The notes under the pieces were generated by a model, which was not told where the DNA came from, did not search any database, and was given only the letters and a program-made list of their open reading frames with translations. From an uncultured Oscillospiraceae bacterium (lineage in GTDB: Bacteria; Bacillota; Clostridia; Oscillospirales; JAAYXM01): 30,760 nt of DNA. Below, piece after piece: positions 14,959 through 22,072 of this stretch; the first letter of the stretch is position 1; each line of letters starts with the position of its first letter. The translations under genes were made by a program, and so were the position numbers. The stretch lies in assembly GCA_934446465.1 (NCBI GenBank), contig CAKSEF010000016.1:1-30760 (forward strand). Reading direction: 5' to 3'.

Positions 14959-15707
14959 TGCGCCGTTCTGCTTTTTTTGTATTTTCCGCCGTATGTGCGG
15001 TTGTTTCGGCTGTATTTTACTTTGCTTTAATCGGCTATAAGTTCTCGGCATATGTCCTTTTTGCGCTTGCGCTTTTCTCGGCATTCCTCGGCATTTCAAA
15101 TAACATTGAGAAAAAACCGCTGAAAATTATACGGAATGTTTTAATCACCGTATTTGTTCTCTGCGTTGCCGCGGGAACAATTCTCACCTGCATGGTATTG
15201 AGCGGACTTTCGGGAGACAATGCGGAGAACTGTGATTATTTAATAGTTCTCGGCGCGGGGATAAACGGAGACAAGCCCTCGCTTACTCTCTATGAGAGAC
15301 TGGTTAAAACCGAGGAGCTCATGTCCGAGTTCCCGAACTGCAAGGCGATAGTCAGCGGGGCAAAAGCCCCCGACGAGGATTTCTCCGAGGCAGAGGTCAT
15401 GAAGCGGTTTCTCGTTTCACGCGGGATTGACGAGGCACGCATAACAGAGGAAAAACGTGCGAAAAATACTCGGGAGAACATCCGCTTTTCCTTAGACATA
15501 ATAAATTCCGTCCGTGATTCGGGAGACTGTGATATAGTAATAGTTTCGAGCGATTATCATATATTCCGCGCAAGGTACATCGCAAGAAAGCTCGGGCTTG
15601 AGCCCGCTATGGCGAGCGCCGAAACATCTCTCCCCGTTCTTCGGATAAATTACATTCTGCGGGAAGCGGCGGCGCTTGTAAAAACTTATTGGGAGATGCT
15701 TTCATGA
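14958..15707 (+). CDS. YdcF/SanA-like DUF218 membrane protein
   Basis: The 249-aa protein has three N-terminal hydrophobic segments (about 5-24, 27-44, 56-80), followed by an extracytoplasmic DUF218 domain. Signatures are YLIVLGAGINGDKPS (about 94-108), an SGAKAPDEDFSEAEVM segment, KRAKNTRENIRFS and SSDYHIFRARYIARKLG. Relatives (ElyC, SanA, YdcF) are tied to envelope integrity in other bacteria, but the reaction is not established. It overlaps nadE upstream and cysK downstream by four bases each, so all three genes are translationally coupled. Confidence 0.88.
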   Translation: MRRSAFFVFSAVCAVVSAVFYFALIGYKFSAYVLFALALFSAFLGISNNIEKKPLKIIRNVLITVFVLCVAAGTILTCMVLSGLSGDNAENCDYLIVLGAGINGDKPSLTLYERLVKTEELMSEFPNCKAIVSGAKAPDEDFSEAEVMKRFLVSRGIDEARITEEKRAKNTRENIRFSLDIINSVRDSGDCDIVIVSSDYHIFRARYIARKLGLEPAMASAETSLPVLRINYILREAAALVKTYWEMLS

Positions 15708-16636
15708 ACATTCATACATCAATCGAATCGCTTATAGGCAAAACGCCTCTCTTAGAGCTCTGCAATTATGAAAAGAGCAGAAACTTGGAGGCAAAAATCT
15801 GCGCGAAGCTTGAATATTTTAATCCGACGGGCAGTATAAAGGACAGAGCCGCCTATTCCATGATACTCGATGCGGAAAACCGCGGACTTTTAAAGCCCGG
15901 CTCTGCAATAATTGAACCGACAAGCGGAAATACGGGCATCGGGCTTGCGGCAATAGGCGCCTCGCGGGGATACAGAGTCATCCTCACAATGCCCGATACC
16001 ATGAGTGCCGAAAGGCGCACGCTTCTCTCCGCATACGGAGCAGAGCTTGTTCTCACACCCGGAAGTGAGGGCATGGACGGCGCAATGAAAAAGGCGGAGG
16101 AGATCAAATCAAGCATTGCGGGAAGCTTTATCCCCAACCAATTTGAAAATCCTGCCAATCCCGCCGTACACGAGGTTACAACCGCGCTTGAAATATGGAA
16201 CGACACCGGAGGAAAGGTTGATATCGTAGTTGCCGGCGTTGGCTCGGGCGGTACCGTTACGGGGCTTTCGCACGCGCTTAAAAAGCGGAATAAAAGCATA
16301 AAGGTCATAGCCGTAGAGCCGTCGGACTCACCGCTCCTCTCCGAGGGAAAGAGCGGGCCGCACAAGCTCCAGGGAATCGGCGCAAATTTTGTTCCCAAGG
16401 CGCTTGATACGGAGAGCTATGACGACATTATAACCGTTTCGACGGATGAGGCATACTCGTCAGCAAGGGATGTCTGCCGTTCGGACGGAATATTCGTCGG
16501 GATAACTTCGGGCGCAGCAATTTATGCCGCGGAGCTCCTTGCGAAGCTTCCCGAGAACAAGGGTAAGCTGATAGTTGCCATTGCTCCCGACGGCGGGGGA
16601 AGATACCTCTCCACTCCCGGTCTGTTTACGGAATAG
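15704..16636 (+). CDS. cysK: Cysteine synthase (O-acetylserine sulfhydrylase)
   Basis: The 310-aa PLP enzyme makes L-cysteine from O-acetylserine and sulfide. K46 in NPTGSIKDRA is the PLP lysine; TSGNTG is the substrate loop; GVGSGGTVTG binds the PLP phosphate; GITSGAA is near the C-terminus. The ATG at 15704 has GGGAG eight bases upstream and overlaps the ydcF stop; a TTG five codons upstream is an unlikely start. Overlapping-gene context puts it in the nadE operon. A strong terminator follows. Confidence 0.95.
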   Translation: MNIHTSIESLIGKTPLLELCNYEKSRNLEAKICAKLEYFNPTGSIKDRAAYSMILDAENRGLLKPGSAIIEPTSGNTGIGLAAIGASRGYRVILTMPDTMSAERRTLLSAYGAELVLTPGSEGMDGAMKKAEEIKSSIAGSFIPNQFENPANPAVHEVTTALEIWNDTGGKVDIVVAGVGSGGTVTGLSHALKKRNKSIKVIAVEPSDSPLLSEGKSGPHKLQGIGANFVPKALDTESYDDIITVSTDEAYSSARDVCRSDGIFVGITSGAAIYAAELLAKLPENKGKLIVAIAPDGGGRYLSTPGLFTE

Positions 16637-16640
16637 TGCA

Positions 16641-16675
16641 AAACTCCCGCTTCGGAAATTCCGAAGCGGGAGTTT
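16641..16675. terminator. Bidirectional terminator between cysK and degV
   Basis: A nearly perfect 35-base palindrome (AAACTCCCGCTTCGGAA and complement) lies between the convergent cysK and DegV genes. Both flanks end in AAA/TTT, so it can stop both transcripts. Confidence 0.85.
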
Positions 16676-16676
16676 A

Positions 16677-17525
16677 TTACTTAAAGAAGAACAGTGCGAC
16701 TGTTCCGGGTCCTACGTGCGAGCCTGTTACAGGCTCATAGCAGGCAGTTATGCATTTACCGCAAAAACCCTTTCCGCGGAGCTTTGAAAGGAGATATTCG
16801 CATCCCTCGTCATTATCCGAATGAGCTATTGCTATGAGACCGTCCTTTTTTCCGCCGAGCTTCTCCCAGCGCTCCGCAAGATACGCAAGAGCGCGTTTTC
16901 TTCCGCGCACCTTATCACTCAGAACTATTTCTCCGTTTTCGTTTCCCTTGAGAATGGGGCATATCCCGAGCAGACTTCCTACGACCGCCGCCGCACCCGA
17001 GATTCTTCCGCTGCGGCGCAGGTGGCGCAGGTCCTCAACCGTGAAGTATTGGCAGAGCCTTTCGCACAGCTCTTTTACATATTCCGCAAGCTCGTCGAAA
17101 TTGTCGTTCTCAAGAAGCCTCTTTGCCGCTTCAATAACGATAAGTCCCTCTCCGAGAGACGCTCCGCGCGTGTTCACGGTTTCTATTTTCCTGTATGGAT
17201 ATCTTTCGCGCAAATCGCGCGCAGCCGACGATGCGGCAAAAAATGTTCCGCTTACTCCGCCCGACATTCCGATATACAGCACGTCAAAGCCCTTGTCGAG
17301 CGCGTCTTCAAAACGCTCGGCAAACAGCGTTTCGTTTATCATCGATGTTTTAACCACGCTTCCCGCGCGCAGTGCATCATAGAACTTCTTTCCGTCAAAC
17401 TCTTCGTCTTCACAGCAGACTTCTTTGCCGTCCATATTATAATAAAACGGCACGACGGATATTTGGAGTTCATCACAGATTGCTTTCGGTATGTTCGCCG
17501 CCGAATCCGTAAATATTTTAATCAT
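16677..17525 (-). CDS. DegV-family fatty-acid-binding protein
   Basis: The 282-aa cytoplasmic protein has the DegV fold. Hallmarks are IFTDSAANIPK at the N-terminus, the VKTSMIN segment (about 76-82), GMSGGVSGTFFAA and VEDLRHLRRSGRISG in the second half. DegV proteins bind a fatty acid, and several act as FakB, presenting it to the kinase FakA. No fakA gene is seen here. The chosen start has GAGGAGG just upstream; the ORF extends 19 codons further but through the ribosome-binding site. Confidence 0.92.
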   Translation of the reverse strand: MIKIFTDSAANIPKAICDELQISVVPFYYNMDGKEVCCEDEEFDGKKFYDALRAGSVVKTSMINETLFAERFEDALDKGFDVLYIGMSGGVSGTFFAASSAARDLRERYPYRKIETVNTRGASLGEGLIVIEAAKRLLENDNFDELAEYVKELCERLCQYFTVEDLRHLRRSGRISGAAAVVGSLLGICPILKGNENGEIVLSDKVRGRKRALAYLAERWEKLGGKKDGLIAIAHSDNDEGCEYLLSKLRGKGFCGKCITACYEPVTGSHVGPGTVALFFFK

Positions 17526-17572
17526 GGTTTTCCTCCTCGCGGGCTTTTTTTGCTTCGTCTGCCCTTTAGAAA

Positions 17573-17601
17573 AGGATACCATTACACCTCAAAATATGCA
17601 A
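17573..17601 (-). promoter_or_regulatory. Promoter of degV gene
   Basis: Minus-strand TTGCAT (17596-17601), 17-base spacer, TATCCT (17573-17578). Confidence 0.5.
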
Positions 17602-17674
17602 CCTACTCCGTTTTTTCGCTTCTCTACTCTTTTTCTACCCGCGGTAGAGAGCAAAAAGCGCACTCTACATGGTA

Positions 17675-17710
17675 TAAAAAATCACGGCACACCGATATTC
17701 GGTGCGCCGT
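17675..17710. terminator. Terminator after MGMT-family gene
   Basis: ACGGCACACCGA (17684-17695) pairs with TCGGTGCGCCGT (17699-17710) with one mismatch. The minus-strand read continues GATTTTTTATA, so it terminates the MGMT-family gene; the plus strand has TTTT as well. Confidence 0.8.
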
Positions 17711-17713
17711 TTT

Positions 17714-18022
17714 TCACGTCCGCCAAAGGTACTTATCAAGGTCTACCGTACCGTCGGGAGAGAACTCTACTCCCTCGCTCTCAAGGAGTCCGCGCTGAAT
17801 GTATTCACCGCCGAAGGCGAATGAACCCGACGTTCTCCCCTCGCGGTTCACGACGCGGTGGCACGGAATTACTCCCGGCTCGGGGTTTACGTGGAGAGCG
17901 TACCCCACGACTCTTGCAAGGCGCGGATTTCCGACAAGTGCCGCTATCTGCCCGTACGTTGCAACCTTTCCCCTCGGAATTTTTTTCACCTGTTCGTATA
18001 TCTTCTCAAAAACATTTCCCAT
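17714..18022 (-). CDS. MGMT-family alkyl-DNA repair protein
   Basis: The 102-aa protein is a single DNA-binding/active-site domain of the O6-alkylguanine alkyltransferase family. The helix-turn-helix region IPRGKVATYGQIAALVG with arginine finger (LARVVGYAL) precedes PCHRVV, where Cys54 is the alkyl acceptor. Non-enzymatic ATL proteins have Trp or Ala at this position, so this one is likely a true transferase despite its ATL-like length. It lacks the N-terminal Ada/Ogt domain. It follows the E2-like gene by 53 bases without a terminator, so it is probably third in the exonuclease operon. GAGAGG precedes the ATG. Confidence 0.9.
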   Translation of the reverse strand: MGNVFEKIYEQVKKIPRGKVATYGQIAALVGNPRLARVVGYALHVNPEPGVIPCHRVVNREGRTSGSFAFGGEYIQRGLLESEGVEFSPDGTVDLDKYLWRT

Positions 18023-18075
18023 AGCTTACCTCTCGCATGGAATATTCACCAACAACGATACTTAAAGATGTGCCG

Positions 18076-18960
18076 TTACATATCATCGCTTATGTAATCG
18101 GGCTCTTTAAGGAGAAGCTCGGGATTTTTGATGTAGTACTTAAAAAGCTTTATAGCGGAGGCAAAGTAATAACCGTCGCATATTCTCTCATCCAGCACGA
18201 AGCGCATATTTATGACGTGCTTTGTGCTGACGCTCCCGTCGCGGTTGAGCTCGTTCTTTATTTCTTTTCTTCCTATCGCCATAAATGCCGACGTCGTTCC
18301 GAACTCATACAGATGGTGGTATATTGACGCAAGCCCTATCGAGCCTACATTCGTAACGAAAATCGATGAGTGGAACGGGCTTACACGGTTAATCGCCTTG
18401 GGCATAAGTCCGACCGAATCAAGTGAGCGTATAATCCAGATGAAGAACTTTTTCACGAATCCGGGAAGCATTCCTATGAGCCTTGCCGTTATATCCGTTC
18501 CGTTAGTTCCGTCGCCGTCCTCCCTCATCACCTCGGCTATTGCCTCGTTAAACCGCCTTACAACATCGGCGAGCGTGTCGGTCTTTTCAAAATACGGTGT
18601 CATGAGCGCTTCTTCCGCGTCCTCGTGCATTCCCTTTTTTACGACGAGAGATGCGCGGAGATAGCTCCGTGCATAAATTTTTCTTCCGCTCACAAATCGG
18701 TTGACGCGCGGACGCTGGACGATTGTTCGCACTATCGCCGCGACGAACACATGATAAAGCGAAAGACCGGGGATACCCTTTCTGTTTTCCACAACGAACT
18801 TGCGGAGTCCCGATATATCTATTTGTTCCTCAAAGAAAATCTGGCTGTCAACCCGCGAGCGCATTATATGCGGTATTACCTCAAACAGCGGGTCAAGATT
18901 ACGCACTCTGTATCCGTCGTATCTATCGCCCCATCTTCTTTTGCGTTTGTTGTTTTCCAT
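18076..18960 (-). CDS. E2-acyltransferase-like protein lacking catalytic His
   Basis: The 294-aa protein has the chloramphenicol-acetyltransferase / dihydrolipoyl-acyltransferase core (SRVDSQIFFEEQIDISGLRKFV near 33-54; TNVGSIGLASIYHHLYEFG near 205-223). It has no lipoyl or peripheral-subunit-binding domain. The catalytic motif, normally DHRxxDG, reads DERICDG (257-263): the histidine is replaced by glutamate, so ordinary acyl transfer is doubtful. The chosen ATG has GGGGGTG nine bases upstream; the ORF extends 40 codons further, as a basic tail that overlaps the exonuclease gene. The two genes overlap by 38 bases in different frames. Function unknown. Confidence 0.8.
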   Translation of the reverse strand: MENNKRKRRWGDRYDGYRVRNLDPLFEVIPHIMRSRVDSQIFFEEQIDISGLRKFVVENRKGIPGLSLYHVFVAAIVRTIVQRPRVNRFVSGRKIYARSYLRASLVVKKGMHEDAEEALMTPYFEKTDTLADVVRRFNEAIAEVMREDGDGTNGTDITARLIGMLPGFVKKFFIWIIRSLDSVGLMPKAINRVSPFHSSIFVTNVGSIGLASIYHHLYEFGTTSAFMAIGRKEIKNELNRDGSVSTKHVINMRFVLDERICDGYYFASAIKLFKYYIKNPELLLKEPDYISDDM

Positions 18961-19921
18961 TCCTTTTAACACCCCCTGTTCCCGTCTGTGCTTTGTGTGA
19001 ACGTCTCTTTTTGCGAATCTGGAGCTTTTTTTCTTTTTCTTCGTAGAAAGCCTCCGCGCCGCCGCCCGCCGTATAAACATACTTTACGGCAGTGTACTGC
19101 GAATTTGATTTTGTAAGGCAGAGGCGCGCCGCAAATTTCCCGTGCTCGGGACAGCTCGCAAGCGTTATATATTTACATTCCCGCTCAGTTATCCACTTTC
19201 TCATATCGGCGCAGACCTTACGGCACTCGGGGCATTTGACCGTTGATGCCTCGCGGTCGCGGAACACCTCGCGCCGGAGCTTGAACCCTGCATACATCTC
19301 GCACAGAAGCGGTCTGTCCTCATTTATTATGGGCCGCATACTCTCGGCTTTCGCAAGCTCGGCAATTCCTCTTTTTACATCGAGTTTTTTTGCGACGAGT
19401 GCCGTATAATAAGCATCGTTAAGCGCGTCGTGCATTTTTCGGTCAGGAACTATTTGGAAGTGCTCCATCGCCGCCGAAAGCGACTTTTGGCTCCCGTCCG
19501 AATCGGTTTGCATATTATATATCGACTGAAGATTGAACCATGTGTCTATCCAAGACGAATCTCCGCCGTAGATTTCTATGTTTCTTCTCAGAATACGGAT
19601 ATCATCGGGGCCCCATGTCAAAAATGCGAAATCGTCCCCGCACCATGCGCGCAGTGTGTCAATCGCGTCGGAGAAGCTTTCGCCCTTTTTCAGGTCGTCC
19701 TGATTGATTCCCGTAATCTGGCGCACTTTTCTGTGGATAACCTTGTAATATTTCGGCTTCACGTTGAGCTTGAGCTCATCGCAGACGCGAAACCGTGAGG
19801 TGGTTTTTATCGCGCCAATCTGTATTATCTCGCCGTAGAGTTTGTTTCCCATTTCGTCGGAAACAACTTCATCGTTATTCACGGCTTGATTCCATTCCAA
19901 GTCAATTATTATATAATTCAC
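18923..19921 (-). CDS. DEDD-type 3'-5' exonuclease with C-terminal zinc-binding region
   Basis: The 332-aa protein begins with the ribonuclease T / DnaQ-like exonuclease domain (about 1-180). Exo I motif is D7-x-E9 (IIIDLEWNQ), Exo II about TWGPDDIRILRRN, and Exo III HDALNDAYYTALVA (about 159-172), of DEDDh type. It resembles KapD/EXOIII nucleases that trim DNA or RNA 3' ends. After about residue 215 comes a CPECRKVC ... SCPEHGK cysteine/histidine cluster that could hold zinc, then a very basic tail (KKRRSHK, KKMGR). No good ribosome-binding site precedes the ATG. The gene overlaps the E2-like gene and leads an operon that ends with the MGMT-family gene. Confidence 0.87.
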   Translation of the reverse strand: MNYIIIDLEWNQAVNNDEVVSDEMGNKLYGEIIQIGAIKTTSRFRVCDELKLNVKPKYYKVIHRKVRQITGINQDDLKKGESFSDAIDTLRAWCGDDFAFLTWGPDDIRILRRNIEIYGGDSSWIDTWFNLQSIYNMQTDSDGSQKSLSAAMEHFQIVPDRKMHDALNDAYYTALVAKKLDVKRGIAELAKAESMRPIINEDRPLLCEMYAGFKLRREVFRDREASTVKCPECRKVCADMRKWITERECKYITLASCPEHGKFAARLCLTKSNSQYTAVKYVYTAGGGAEAFYEEKEKKLQIRKKRRSHKAQTGTGGVKRNGKQQTQKKMGR

Positions 19922-19948
19922 GAACTTTTACACGTCCTTTACCGTTTT

Positions 19949-19977
19949 ATTATATATGTATCTACTAAATCTTGCAA
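19949..19977 (-). promoter_or_regulatory. Promoter of exonuclease operon
   Basis: Minus-strand TTGCAA (19972-19977), 17-base spacer and perfect TATAAT (19949-19954). Confidence 0.72.
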
Positions 19978-19995
19978 GTGTAGTTTATAATTTAA

Positions 19996-20024
19996 TTGAC
20001 ATTTTTCGACACAAATTGTATAAT
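19996..20024 (+). promoter_or_regulatory. Perfect consensus promoter of DUF2238 gene
   Basis: TTGACA (19996-20001), exactly 17 bases, TATAAT (20019-20024). It is a textbook match and is followed by GGAGGTG before the ATG at 20046. It lies 19 bases from the opposing exonuclease promoter. Confidence 0.85.
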
Positions 20025-20045
20025 CGTTGCGCGGAGGTGTTTTTA

Positions 20046-20738
20046 ATGAAGAAAAAACTCAGCTGGAAAACTGCCGTTTGGCTTATTGTTGTCATCTCTC
20101 TTGCATTTTCAATTATCTATTCGATAGTCAAAATAATAAACGCTCCGAGCGGTGCCGTTGTTCCCGACGATAAAGGTCATCTCCGAAGCGATTATGTTCT
20201 CATGCTTTTGCAATGCGCCCTCGGGCTTGTCGTTATCGGGCTTCCGATGTTTATCGAGCGGAAGTGGTCATTTGAAATCCCGAACTACATGAGTATTTTA
20301 TATTTTGTATTTCTCTACTGCGCCATATACCTCGGCGAAGTAAAAAACTTCTATTACGTCGTTCCGCACTGGGATTCCGTTCTCCACGCATTCTCTGGCG
20401 CGATGCTCGGTGCACTCGGATTCACACTTGTCAGCATTCTGAACGATTCAAAAAATGTTTCTGTTGATTTAAGCCCCGCATTTGTTGCAATGTTTGCGTT
20501 CTGCTTCGCGCTCTCGGTCGGTGCGATATGGGAGATATACGAATTTTCGGGCGATTCGCTTTTCGGGCTTAATATGCAGAAATTCCGCCTTGCGGACGGA
20601 ACTGAGCTTGTCGGCCATGCGGCGCTTGTCGATACAATGAAGGATATCATCGTGGACGCCGTAAGCGCGTTTGCGGTTGCAGTCATCGGATATCTCCAGC
20701 TTGTGGGAAAAACTTTCATAAAAAAGAAAAAGAAGTAA
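20046..20738 (+). CDS. DUF2238 (YjdF-like) polytopic membrane protein
   Basis: The 230-aa protein has about six hydrophobic segments, with the family hallmarks WDSVLHAFSGAMLGALGF (about 116-133), GAIWEIYEFSGD (about 161-172) and DTMKDIIVDAVSA (about 197-209). Charged residues inside the membrane (WE-x-x-E, D-x-x-x-D) are conserved in this family and suggest a metal or substrate site, but no role is known. The start at 20046 is set by GGAGGTG (20033-20039); the ORF could run 30 codons further, through the promoter. Lysine-rich C-terminus. Monocistronic. Confidence 0.85.
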   Translation: MKKKLSWKTAVWLIVVISLAFSIIYSIVKIINAPSGAVVPDDKGHLRSDYVLMLLQCALGLVVIGLPMFIERKWSFEIPNYMSILYFVFLYCAIYLGEVKNFYYVVPHWDSVLHAFSGAMLGALGFTLVSILNDSKNVSVDLSPAFVAMFAFCFALSVGAIWEIYEFSGDSLFGLNMQKFRLADGTELVGHAALVDTMKDIIVDAVSAFAVAVIGYLQLVGKTFIKKKKK

Positions 20739-20804
20739 TCTAAAGCCTCTGCCCGATAAGGAAGCATTGGTTTTGAAACCGTATTTTAAGTAAATACTTC
20801 ATAA

Positions 20805-20856
20805 ACAGACCGCCGTATACGTCAGTATTACGGCGGTCTGTCCCCTTGTCTTTTTC
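20805..20856 (+). terminator. Terminator after DUF2238 gene
   Basis: ACAGACCGCCGTA (20805-20817) pairs with TACGGCGGTCTGT (20829-20841), followed at a distance by TTGTCTTTTTC. Confidence 0.65.
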
Positions 20857-20917
20857 TTAAACTCCGATTTTCAAAACTGCTTTGCAGGGCAATACTGCCT
20901 TGTCGGACGGTGGCTTC

Positions 20918-20943
20918 AAAGCCGGCGCAATGCGCCGGCTTTA
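20918..20943. terminator. GC-rich hairpin at end of gal/GH25 operon
   Basis: AAAGCCGGCGC and GCGCCGGCTTT enclose an AAT loop, ending at the stop codon of the GH25 gene. T-runs are short on both sides; probable terminator of the minus-strand operon. Confidence 0.6.
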
Positions 20944-21657
20944 TTATTTGCAATATTCTTTAAAATCTTTCTTCGAGCCGTTAAATACGTTTAAGTCTAT
21001 GCGCTTTTCCCCTCCCGAGTATCCGCTCAGTATCTCGGTATGTGTGTACTGCCAGAATGTCCAGCGTCTGCCGTCGGGCAGTCTCGGATTTTTTACAAGG
21101 TCGCAGAACCATATATCGCAGTCCCTGTATCTTCCCGCGAGGAAGAGCGTATATGCGTGCTTATTCGTATATATTATCGGCTTTTTTCCGTAATATCCGT
21201 ACAATTCTTCAATCATTGCATCGAGAATTTCCCGTACATCCCCTGCATTTGGCGGAGAGGCATTGTACTTTCCGTAGAGCTCCAGGTCGATTACCGGCGG
21301 AAGCGTTATATCCTCTTTTGATACAGTTTCGATAAAGTTTTCCGCCTGTTTTTTTCCGTCACTTTCAAAGCTCAGGAAATGATACGCACCAACGGCAAGG
21401 TCGGTTTTCTTCGCACCCGTGCTGTTTTGTGCATACCGCCTGTCTTTGTAAGAGCTTCCCTCGGTTGCCTTTATAAACACGAAGTCGAGCCCGTTTTCGG
21501 AAAACACTTCCCAGTCTATATTCCCCTGATATGCCGAAACGTCCGCACCGCGCACCTCAAATTCCTCTACGCGGTGTCTTGTCAGAACCAACTGCGCACT
21601 GTAAATCACAAACGCGAGAAACAGTATTACGGTTCCTATCTTTAATGCAAGCTTCAT
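20944..21657 (-). CDS. Membrane-anchored GH25 muramidase (lysozyme)
   Basis: The 237-aa protein starts with an uncleaved-looking hydrophobic segment (about 7-25) that would anchor it outside the membrane, followed by one GH25 domain. Active-site elements are present: GADVSAYQG with Asp39, FIKATEG, VIDLE with D124 and E126, IIYTN, WQYT and DLNVFNG. GH25 enzymes cleave the beta-1,4 bond between N-acetylmuramic acid and N-acetylglucosamine. No cell-wall-binding repeats are present. Its ATG overlaps the stop of yjbQ by four bases, so it is coupled to the gal operon, an odd place for a cell-wall hydrolase. Confidence 0.93.
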   Translation of the reverse strand: MKLALKIGTVILFLAFVIYSAQLVLTRHRVEEFEVRGADVSAYQGNIDWEVFSENGLDFVFIKATEGSSYKDRRYAQNSTGAKKTDLAVGAYHFLSFESDGKKQAENFIETVSKEDITLPPVIDLELYGKYNASPPNAGDVREILDAMIEELYGYYGKKPIIYTNKHAYTLFLAGRYRDCDIWFCDLVKNPRLPDGRRWTFWQYTHTEILSGYSGGEKRIDLNVFNGSKKDFKEYCK

Positions 21658-22070
21658 TCTCCGATTATTTTTATAAGCGCGTGCTTTGTGCGTTTTCCGT
21701 CAAACTCGAAATAAAAAATCTGCTCCCACGTTCCGAAATCGAGCTTTCCGTCCGTTATCGCAACAACAACCTCACGCCCCATAATCGTGCGTTTTAAATG
21801 GGCGTCGCCGTTATCCTCAAACCCATTGTGCATATATCGGCTGTACGGTTTTTCGGGCGCAAGCCCCTCGAGCCAGACCTCGAAATCGTGATGGAGTCCG
21901 CTCTCATCGTCATTTATGAAAACGCTCGCGGTTATATTCATTGCATTTACAAGGACAAATCCCTCGCGGATTCCCGATTCACGAACCGCTTCCTCGACAT
22001 CGGGAGTTATATTCTTGAGTCCCCTGCGCGTCGAAAAATTAAAATACAGTTCTTTCCTGAACGACTTCAC
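21654..22070 (-). CDS. yjbQ: YjbQ/UPF0047 family protein
   Basis: The 138-aa single-domain protein matches UPF0047, seen in INITPDVEEAVRESGIREGFV at the start, the EVWLEGLAP/YMHNGFEDNGDAHLKRTIMG central signature and TWEQIFYFEFDG. The His-rich active pocket in the family has been linked to thiamine-phosphate-synthase-like activity, but its biological role remains unclear. It begins 2 bases after galT and overlaps the GH25 start. Confidence 0.9.
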   Translation of the reverse strand: MKSFRKELYFNFSTRRGLKNITPDVEEAVRESGIREGFVLVNAMNITASVFINDDESGLHHDFEVWLEGLAPEKPYSRYMHNGFEDNGDAHLKRTIMGREVVVAITDGKLDFGTWEQIFYFEFDGKRTKHALIKIIGE

Positions 22071-22072
22071 GG

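Noticed and set aside
16821..17798. 325-codon plus-strand open frame
   Set aside because: Antisense to the DegV gene and crossing its promoter; composition typical of a shadow frame and no ribosome-binding site.
18961..19080. 40-codon basic extension of the E2-like protein
   Set aside because: It overlaps the exonuclease gene, has no ribosome-binding site, and the family begins near the chosen ATG.
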